DNA from: Gemmatimonadota bacterium
Lineage (GTDB): Bacteria; Latescibacterota; UBA2968; UBA8231
Reading direction: 5' to 3'
DNA length: 15,557 nt
Assembly (NCBI GenBank): GCA_028875335.1
Contig: JAPPEF010000298.1
Location: 1 to 15,557 of the forward strand
Positions 1 to 6,700 of this stretch are shown here, piece by piece (positions within the stretch are counted from its first letter, which is position 1; each line of letters starts with the position of its first letter). A program made the translations under genes and the position numbers. The notes below the pieces were generated by a model. That model saw only the letters and a list, made by a program, of their open reading frames with translations. It searched no databases and had not been told where the DNA came from.

Positions 1-1724
1 CAGCCCGCGCAAACGCAAACATCCGCTACGAACTAGACGAGCGCTGTCCCCTACCCGTGGCCATAGGGGTCGGCGTTCAGGGTATCATGATAGGGCTGGC
101 ACCGACGGTGCTGATCGTGGCCATCACCGCCCTAGCAGCCGGCCAAGACGAAAGCTATCTGTCATGGGCCGTCTTTGCGGCGCTGATTATCAGCGGGGTA
201 AACACGGCGCTACAAGCGGCCAAGATCGGACGGCTAGGCGGTGGCCACATACTCATCATGGGAGCTACGCCCAACTTCATCGCCGTCTCGATTCTAGCCA
301 TCGAAGAGGGCGGGACGGCCATGTTAGCGAGCCTCATCGTCCTTTCGTCGCTCTTTTACTTGGCATTGGCGGCGTGGCTGCCGTTGCTGCGCCGCATTAT
401 TACGCCCGTTGTCTCCGGCACGGTACTCATGCTGATTGCGGCGCTGATCCTGCCCATCGCTTTCGACCGGTTGCAGGAAGTGCCCGAGGGATCCTCACTA
501 GCGGCGGGTCCGTGCGTGGCCGCGGTGATGGTGGTTGCATCCACGATGTTGATGCTACGCGGCTCCCGAACTTGGCGGCCGTGGTCGCTGCTGCTCGGAA
601 TCGCCGCAGGCTGCGTGGCCGCGGTGCCATTCGGACTGTACGACTTTGAGCGCTTGAGCACAGCTTCTTGGGTTGGAATCCCCGACAGCGGATTCCCAGG
701 ACTGGATCTGACGCCGAGCGCGGGATTCTGGGGACTGCTACCGATGTTCCTGATTGTCACCCTCGTACAAGTGATCAAGGGCATTGGCGACGGCGTGATC
801 GTTCAACAGGTGTCGCGGCGGCGGCCACGAACGACAGACTTTCGCCTGATCCAAGGCTCAACCTACGCCAACGGGGTGAGCGTTCTATTATCGGGCATTG
901 CCGGAACGCCGCCCACGACCTACTATTCGCCTTCTACTGTCTCACTTATCAACCTCACCGGAGTCTCCGCGCGCAGCGCCGGATATGCCGTGGGGGGGCT
1001 TCTCGTGGTTCTGGCGTTCTTTCCCAAGATAACGAGCGTCCTACTCTCTATTCCCAGCCCAGTCATGGGGGGATTCTTGGTAATCGCGCTTGGCGTGCTC
1101 TTCGTCGAGGGGATCCAGACTCTCGTGCGGGCCGGCCTCGACCCGCAGAAGGCCATCGTAGTAGGACTGGCGTTCTCCATTGGCCTCGGCATGGAACATC
1201 GCAACGTTCTCGCGGACCTGCTGGGTAGCCCTTGGGGAGAATTGCTCGGCAACGGCATAACCGTTGGCACGGCGACGGCGCTGGCGCTAACTGCGTTCCT
1301 CGAACTGACTAGCTCGCGCCGACGCCTAGAGGTCCGGTTGGATATCGCCGACCTCCCCCGCATTGACGCCTTCCTCCAAGAGATTGCCGCCAAGATGGGT
1401 TGGGACGCTGCTGCGACCGAGCGGTTGCGCTCCGCGGGCGAGGAGACCTTGTCGAGTTTATTGCAGCCGGACGACGCATATCCGGCGGGCGAGGCCCCAC
1501 GCTTGATTATCGTTGCGCGGCCCGAAGGCGGGACTGTGGAAATGGAATTTCTAGCGGTCTTCGACGAGGAAAACCTAGAAGACCGTCTCGCGTATTTAGA
1601 CGAACAGACCGAAACCTTCGATGAGCGAGAGCTATCGTTTCGCCTGTTGCGCCATTACGCTTCGTCGGTGCGGCACCAGAAGTATCACGGACTGGACATC
1701 GTCACGGTGCAAGTGGCGCGGTAG
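1..1724 (+). CDS. NCS2-type (nucleobase/xanthine-like) permease with C-terminal RsbW-like soluble domain; 5' end outside the window
   Basis: This is an integral membrane permease followed by a soluble tail. The frame is open from base 3, and the 18 codons before the GTG at 57 read NIRYELDERCPLPV, the usual NCS2 N-terminal segment (tyrosine, acidic pair, PP/PLP), so the real start lies upstream. Numbering from that GTG, hydrophobic segments fill about residues 1-415, and a GTPPTTYY loop (283-290) followed by TGVSAR (301-306) matches the NCS2 core. Two family glutamates that bind nucleobase in UraA appear replaced: the E before IGD is K241, and the E of the TTYxEN loop is a Ser. Residues 424-555 are soluble and resemble the HATPase fold of RsbW-type anti-sigma kinases (helix ERLRSAGEETLSSLL), but the N-box Asn is absent. 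It converges on the hydrolase with an 11-bp gap. The substrate is unknown. Family call is fairly sure; the tail assignment is tentative. Confidence 0.8.
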   Translation, partial: ARANANIRYELDERCPLPVAIGVGVQGIMIGLAPTVLIVAITALAAGQDESYLSWAVFAALIISGVNTALQAAKIGRLGGGHILIMGATPNFIAVSILAIEEGGTAMLASLIVLSSLFYLALAAWLPLLRRIITPVVSGTVLMLIAALILPIAFDRLQEVPEGSSLAAGPCVAAVMVVASTMLMLRGSRTWRPWSLLLGIAAGCVAAVPFGLYDFERLSTASWVGIPDSGFPGLDLTPSAGFWGLLPMFLIVTLVQVIKGIGDGVIVQQVSRRRPRTTDFRLIQGSTYANGVSVLLSGIAGTPPTTYYSPSTVSLINLTGVSARSAGYAVGGLLVVLAFFPKITSVLLSIPSPVMGGFLVIALGVLFVEGIQTLVRAGLDPQKAIVVGLAFSIGLGMEHRNVLADLLGSPWGELLGNGITVGTATALALTAFLELTSSRRRLEVRLDIADLPRIDAFLQEIAAKMGWDAAATERLRSAGEETLSSLLQPDDAYPAGEAPRLIIVARPEGGTVEMEFLAVFDEENLEDRLAYLDEQTETFDERELSFRLLRHYASSVRHQKYHGLDIVTVQVAR

Positions 1725-1735
1725 AAAAATGGGTG

Positions 1736-2665
1736 TCAAACCAGCGGCTCGATAAATTCGCGCATGGCCGCGGCGCATTCTGCTGGCTGTTCTATTTGCA
1801 TCAGGTGCGTCGATTCGGGCAGGAAATCGTAATCTACGGTCAAGATGTGACTAAGATCGAGCGTCGGCAGATAGGAATACGGCAAGGTAGGATCAGCGCC
1901 GAGGACCTTTATTGGGCAATGGAACGTTGCAAAATCTACCAGCACGGCATAAGGGGCAGCATACTCTACGACCTGCGCTTCGTACTCGCGCGGACAGCGA
2001 AGCTCATAACCCTCGCCATTCTTACATTCGCGCAGCGTAGTCCTTCCCACGAGATCGAAAACCCCGGGCACGACGCGCTGGAAAGTTGGTATATAGGGAA
2101 GAATATCTACAAGCTCTTCCCTAGTCTGGAACTGAGGCGTGCGGCGCCGCGTCATGGCGGCCAAGCGCTCAGCAGCCGCATCGAATTCTTCATAGCTGGC
2201 ACCGCGCTTGCACAAAGGCGGATCAAACAGCACGTACGCCGAGAAGCCACTGCCTTTGGTCGGCGATAAAAGCGTTGTCAGCGCCGCAACCGAATGGAAA
2301 ACACCTATTTTCGGTTTCTTGCCGTAGTGGTGGTCAATCGCTTCGAGAATGAGGTCGTGGTCATTAACAAAGGTCGGAACATTGTGATTTTGCTGTGGGC
2401 TGACAGCATTCCAACCGTGATTTCTGAGGTCGTAGATAATCAGATCGAAATCATCGGTCAGCAGTGACCAGAAGGGATAGTAGAGATCAATCGCTAGGCC
2501 ACTGCCGTGGCTCAACACGAGCCGCGGCCCCGCCGGATTCCCATGACGGCGCAGAATGATGGTAGTATCATCATCCACGCGAACATCGCTAGTGGAAAGC
2601 GGCTCGGGTATTTCCCAGACGGGTTCTGAAGTCGAGGTCAATTGGGATCCGGGTCTAATTCGCAA
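1736..2665 (-). CDS. alpha/beta hydrolase, candidate product-releasing or editing thioesterase of the PKS cassette
   Basis: This 309-residue single-domain alpha/beta hydrolase is the last gene of the minus-strand cassette. It shows an oxyanion-hole loop LSHGSG (51-56), a nucleophile elbow GVFHSVAAL with Ser125, a probable acid Asp258 after the strand IKVLGAD, and His287 in STHLMQIEQP. The elbow is FHSVA rather than the canonical GxSxG. No signal peptide or membrane segment is visible, so it is likely cytosolic. The PKS has no thioesterase domain, so hydrolysis of the acyl thioester is a reasonable role, but this is inferred from context only. The start is uncertain. TTG at 2665 gives a 28-bp overlap with the PPTase. 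TTG at 2641 would give a 4-bp TTGA overlap with that gene's stop and has GGA nearby upstream; GTG at 2578 is also possible. Base composition is visibly less GC-rich than the PKS. Confidence 0.82.
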   Translation of the reverse strand: MRIRPGSQLTSTSEPVWEIPEPLSTSDVRVDDDTTIILRRHGNPAGPRLVLSHGSGLAIDLYYPFWSLLTDDFDLIIYDLRNHGWNAVSPQQNHNVPTFVNDHDLILEAIDHHYGKKPKIGVFHSVAALTTLLSPTKGSGFSAYVLFDPPLCKRGASYEEFDAAAERLAAMTRRRTPQFQTREELVDILPYIPTFQRVVPGVFDLVGRTTLRECKNGEGYELRCPREYEAQVVEYAAPYAVLVDFATFHCPIKVLGADPTLPYSYLPTLDLSHILTVDYDFLPESTHLMQIEQPAECAAAMREFIEPLV

Positions 2666-3378
2666 GCGATGGCAGCCGCGAAATGCTCGTTGCCAAGGTC
2701 CTCTATGTGCCAGCTAACGGTCGGCATCTGCGGAAACTGAAATATACTCGTCGTCTCACCGTGGCGCATGGCCAATGGGATCTCGAAACCGGACATATCC
2801 AAAGCAAGCCCTAGGCCAAGCGCCTTGATCAAGGCTTCTTTAATAGTCCAAAAATTGAAGAACAAGTGCAACTTGCGACATCCACGCGCCAATGCCAGCT
2901 CGGCTTGTTCGTCTGGCCCTAGCACGCTGCTGATCAGTCCATCGAGATCGCGCGGCGTGCTGCGCTCCTCCACATCCACCCCCAGCCGTCCTGCCGCTGC
3001 AACCGCGATCAAGCCATGTGCACCGCTGTGACTGATGTTGAAGCTGACAGGAGCCGCCTCCCCCTGCACCACCGCATACGGCTTTCCGTGATCGGATGCA
3101 CCGAACGCAAGCTGTTCGTTCTGGCAACCGAGCTGACCACAGAGCACGGCGCGGAGTGCCGCGCGGCATAAGGCGAATCGGCGTCGCGTACCGTCGTGCT
3201 GGTAGCGTTGCCAACGCGCCTGCTCTTCCTCATCCAGCCACGCCCAAGCCTCCGCCTCGCGAGCCGCATGAGCCGTCAGATCGACATGCAGGACCGAAGC
3301 ACAGCCAACCTTTCTAAACGGACGCCACCAGCACTCGGCAACGGAATCAGGCATATGTCGGGACGCTACCATCCGCAT
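2638..3378 (-). CDS. 4'-phosphopantetheinyl transferase, Sfp/Gsp/HetI type
   Basis: This 246-residue enzyme would transfer phosphopantetheine from CoA to the serine of carrier domains, here Ser2524 of the PKS and Ser40 of the free ACP. Sfp-family hallmarks are clear: FGASDHGKPY (92-101), SFNISHSG (112-119), LGVDVEE (132-138, with the metal-binding Asp135 and Glu137) and WTIKEALIKALGLGL (177-191, the WxxKEAxxKxxGxGL signature). Length is normal for the broad-specificity Sfp class rather than the small AcpS type. ATG at 3378 begins the frame and a second ATG lies two codons on; neither has a strong Shine-Dalgarno. The leader carries a 9-bp-stem inverted repeat that could influence translation. 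It follows the ACP by 91 bp and overlaps the hydrolase, so it is probably the third gene of the operon, supplying a dedicated activator for the synthase. Confidence 0.93.
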   Translation of the reverse strand: MRMVASRHMPDSVAECWWRPFRKVGCASVLHVDLTAHAAREAEAWAWLDEEEQARWQRYQHDGTRRRFALCRAALRAVLCGQLGCQNEQLAFGASDHGKPYAVVQGEAAPVSFNISHSGAHGLIAVAAAGRLGVDVEERSTPRDLDGLISSVLGPDEQAELALARGCRKLHLFFNFWTIKEALIKALGLGLALDMSGFEIPLAMRHGETTSIFQFPQMPTVSWHIEDLGNEHFAAAIACELDPDPN

Positions 3379-3383
3379 GGAAA

Positions 3384-3429
3384 CGGCGGCTTCCCAATCG
3401 GCCGAGTCGGTCCGACTAGAAAGCCGCCG
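3384..3429. repeat. inverted repeat between the ACP and PPTase genes (possible attenuator or RNA-processing hairpin)
   Basis: The arms CGGCGGCTT (3384-3392) and AAGCCGCCG (3421-3429) are perfect 9-bp reverse complements around a 28-nt loop. The loop contains a further hairpin, AGTCGG-T-CCGACT (3405-3417), and an overlapping palindrome TCGGCCGA (3398-3405). On the minus-strand transcript the structure ends only a few bases before the PPTase start at 3378 and is followed by just three T residues, so it is a poor classical terminator. On the plus strand it is followed by GTTTT. It may reduce read-through or translation from the ACP into the PPTase gene. No function is proven. Confidence 0.5.
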
Positions 3430-3469
3430 GTTTTCACAGGATCAGCGGACACCTTCCAAAGGCGTTTAG

Positions 3470-3709
3470 CTATTGAGAATCGATGAGTTCAACTACTTCC
3501 TGTACGCTTTTAAGCTGCGTACAATGTTCGACAGTGAACGTAACGTTGAACTCCTGCGAAACCAACTTCGCGAACGCAACAAGATCCGTAGAGGGGACGC
3601 CAGCCTCAATGAGGCTGAAGTTCAGATCTTGGGGCACATCTATTGGCTGCCCATCTACTTCGAGGTTTTCGCTGATGAGGTTTCTGAGACGTTCTGCGGT
3701 TGAAGCCAT
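3470..3709 (-). CDS. free-standing acyl carrier protein with non-canonical PST motif
   Basis: This 79-residue protein has the size and helical pattern of a discrete ACP. The phosphopantetheine Ser is Ser40 in AGVPSTDLVAF. The usual GxDSL reads GVPST here, but spacing is conserved: Ser40 to Phe54 (QEF) matches the Ser-to-EEF distance of ordinary ACPs, and a C-terminal VQEVVELI helix follows. The ATG at 3709 is well supported by GAAAGGA (3718-3724) with an 8-nt spacer. It lies 77 bp after the PKS stop, on the same strand. Because the PKS ends in a KS and dead AT without a carrier domain, this ACP is a plausible trans partner for that second KS, or a shuttle toward the hydrolase. Base composition is visibly lower in GC than the PKS, hinting at a separate origin. 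It could instead be a housekeeping-like ACP, but its position argues against that. Confidence 0.88.
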   Translation of the reverse strand: MASTAERLRNLISENLEVDGQPIDVPQDLNFSLIEAGVPSTDLVAFAKLVSQEFNVTFTVEHCTQLKSVQEVVELIDSQ

Positions 3710-3717
3710 GTTTATTA

Positions 3718-3724
3718 TCCTTTC
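3718..3724 (-). promoter_or_regulatory. ribosome binding site of the ACP gene
   Basis: On the minus strand GAAAGGA precedes the ATG at 3709 by 8 nt, near-ideal Shine-Dalgarno placement. The rest of the 77-bp spacer (3710-3786) shows no convincing terminator, consistent with co-transcription from the PKS. Confidence 0.7.
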
Positions 3725-3786
3725 GCAAAGGTCATGGTGAGTGGTTCAAAACACGACGGACAAAATAGCAAGAGAAGCGCGTTGCG

Positions 3787-6700
3787 TCAATCTACTCTTG
3801 ATGCGGGCCGCGCTTCGATCCAGTGGCGGCGGCGCTGGAACGGATAGCTCGGCAGCGAGATCCGAGACCGCGTCTCCCCAGCGAACAACCCCGCAAAGGA
3901 AACCGCTAACCCCGCCTCGTACGCGCCGGCAACCGCCTCCGTGAAGCCGTCGTTCTCCTGCGAGGTCCCTAGGCTGGACAACACGACCGGCATCCCAGCA
4001 CCGTCGGCCGACTCCGGCCAAGCCGAAGCCACCATCGGCCCCAACACCGCGTCTGGGCCAATCTCCACGACGACCTGCACATCTAACTCAGCCAGAGTCT
4101 CCACACATCGGTCGAACGCTACCGACTCACTTGCCTGTCGCTGCCAGTACGCCTCGTCGAGCGCGTCACCCGATTCCATCACCCGTCCCGTCACACTGCT
4201 CACAAACGCAAGCGATGGTGGTGCTATCTGGACGCCTTCCAGACCATCTAGAGACTGCGCTGCAAACCGCAACCCTTCCTCCAAGCCGAACACCCCCGCG
4301 GCCTGCGCTGCCGCAAGCTCCCCGAGACCCTGCCCGACCACTGCGCTCGGCCGAATCCCCACGCTCGCCCACAACGCCACCAACGCGCACTCCAGCGCGT
4401 AAATAGCTGGCTGCGTCCACGCCGGGTCGTCCAAAGCGCCTTCCGCACCAGTCTGGCCGAACATCACGTCTAACAGCGAAGCACTCCGTTCTTCCCGCAG
4501 AACCGCGTCGCAGCGATCCAGCACCGCCCGCACCACCGGCTCGCTTTCGTATAGCGCCTGACCCATACCAACCCACTCGCTCCCCTCCCCGGTGAACGCA
4601 AACGCCACCTTGGTCGCCGCCACCGGCTCCGGCCCCTCATCCGCCTGCGCGATCGTCTTCAGCCCATCCCGCAGCGACGCGGCATCGCGGAATACCACAC
4701 CGGCCCGATAATCGAAATGACTCCGCCCTACGCCTGCCGTCCACGCCATGTCCGCAAGCATCGTCTCTGCGTCCCCTTCCCCATCGCATGCGTCCAGCCA
4801 CGACAGATAGCACGCCGCCAATTCTCGCAACGCACCGTCCGCCTTCCCCGACAGCGGCAACAACCGCGTCCCGCGCGTCCGAATCTCTTCCTCTGCCAGC
4901 GGCAGATCCGCTAGCGACTCCGGCAGGGAAACGGCTACAGGTTGCGCGGAACCCGCCGGTAACTGCATTCCACCGTCAGAATCGGCAGGATACCCTTCCA
5001 CCACAACGTGGGAGTTCGTCCCTGAAATCCCAAAAGCACTCACTCCTGCGCGCGGCGGCCGTTCGGGATGGCTCGGCCAGTCGGTCATGGCCGACACCAC
5101 CCGCACCGGAAGCTGATCCCAGTCCAAGTGCGGGTTCGGATCCTCGAAATGCAGATTCTTGGGAATCACCCCCCGCTTCATCGCCAGCACAGTCTTGATC
5201 AGGCTCGCAACCCCGGCAGCCGGCTCCAAGTGGCCGATATTGGTCTTCACTGAGCCGATCAGAAGCGGGCGGTCCGCTTCGCGTCCCTTGCCGTACACCG
5301 CCGCTGCTGCCTGCACCTCAATCGGATCGCCAAACCCCGACCCGGACCCATGTGCCTCCAAATAATCCACTTCCGCCGGGGCAACTCCCCCTCGTACCAG
5401 CGCCGTCTCGATCACCCGCTCCTGCGCCGGACCATTCGGCACCGTCGGTCCAGCACTCGCCCCATTCTGGTTGACCGCCGACCCGCGGATCACCCCCCAG
5501 ATGCGGTCGCCATCGGCCTCTGCCTCGCTCAACCGCTTCAGGACGACCATTCCGCAACCCTCTCCCCGTACAAAGCCGTCGGCCGCAGCATCGAAGGCTC
5601 TGCACCGCCCGCTCGCGGACAACATCCCCAACTCCGCCATCTCTCTGGTTAAATCAGGCGACAAAACTGCGTGTGCCCCGCCAACCAAAGCCATGTCCAC
5701 TTCGCCCTCCCGCAAACCCATCACTGCCTGGTGCACCGCGACCAGTGACGACGCGCAGTTGAGCTCCACCGGTATCGTCGGCCCCTCCAAACCCAGCGCG
5801 AAGGAGATTCGCCCGACCGTCATGCTTGCGGCGGTACCTAAATAACTGACGCCGTAGTCGCCGCCTGTCATCAGGTCCCGGTATTCGCTGGTAGCAATGC
5901 CGGCATATAGCCCGGTGCGGCTGCCCCGCAACTGGTCTGGGTCCATCCCCGCATCCTCAAGAGCCTGCCAACTCGTCTCTAGCAGCATCCGCTGCCGCGG
6001 ATCCATCAGGCGCGCTTCAATCGGCGCAATCCGAAAGAACCTCGAGTCGAATTGCTCAATCCCTTCCACAAACCCACCCTGGCGGTACGCGGCGTACTCG
6101 GTGGGAAGATCTTCGGCAAGATCGGCCCAAGAACCGGAATCTCCGCGTCCGTCTGTCACGACGTCTGTACCTGCTTCAAGCTGGTGCCAGAATGCCGAAA
6201 TATCCGCAGCGCCGGGGAACCGACATGCCATGCCCACGATCGCAATACCGTCCTCTTCTCGCTGCACCATCGGCTGGCGCTCCGGCTCGGATTGAACCTG
6301 AGCAGCGGGCGCACTGCCGACCTCGCCCAGTTCCCCAACCAGATGACGGGCGAGAGTGGCGATGTCCGGGTAGTCAAACACCACAGTGTTGGGCACCACG
6401 TACTCCTCGACAAACGCCCGGTTCAGGCGGTTCCGCAACTCTACCGCCATTAGCGAGTCCATCCCTAGATCGAAAAACCCCACTGTGGGCTCCGGTGCCG
6501 TCGATAGCCTCAGCACTGCCTGCACCTCCTGCTGCAGAAAAGAGACGAGCAGTTCCTCGCGAGACGCCGGTGTGTCCCGCAACTGAGACAGCAGGTTCTC
6601 TGCCGAAGCCGGGGAGTCGGCTTCATCGTCCGATTCGGTGGACAGCAAGTCCTCCAAGAATGGAGGATGGTCTTCCACAGCCTCTTCGAATACGGACCAG

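Noticed and set aside
1722..1738. Possible terminator between the convergent permease and hydrolase genes
   Set aside because: The gap is only 11 bp and shows no inverted repeat.
1668..1880. A second catalytic ketoreductase in the PKS (these positions are protein residues; DNA 8386-9024)
   Set aside because: The segment before the ER lacks a GxGxxG motif and the Lys-Ser-Tyr residues; it fits the structural psiKR half found in reducing PKSs and animal FAS.
1733..2269. Plus-strand 178-residue open frame antisense to the hydrolase
   Set aside because: No recognisable motif, and the minus strand encodes a coherent alpha/beta hydrolase with a triad.
3473..3740. Plus-strand small open frames over the ACP gene
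   Set aside because: The minus frame has a clear ACP pattern and a good ribosome binding site; the plus frames have neither.
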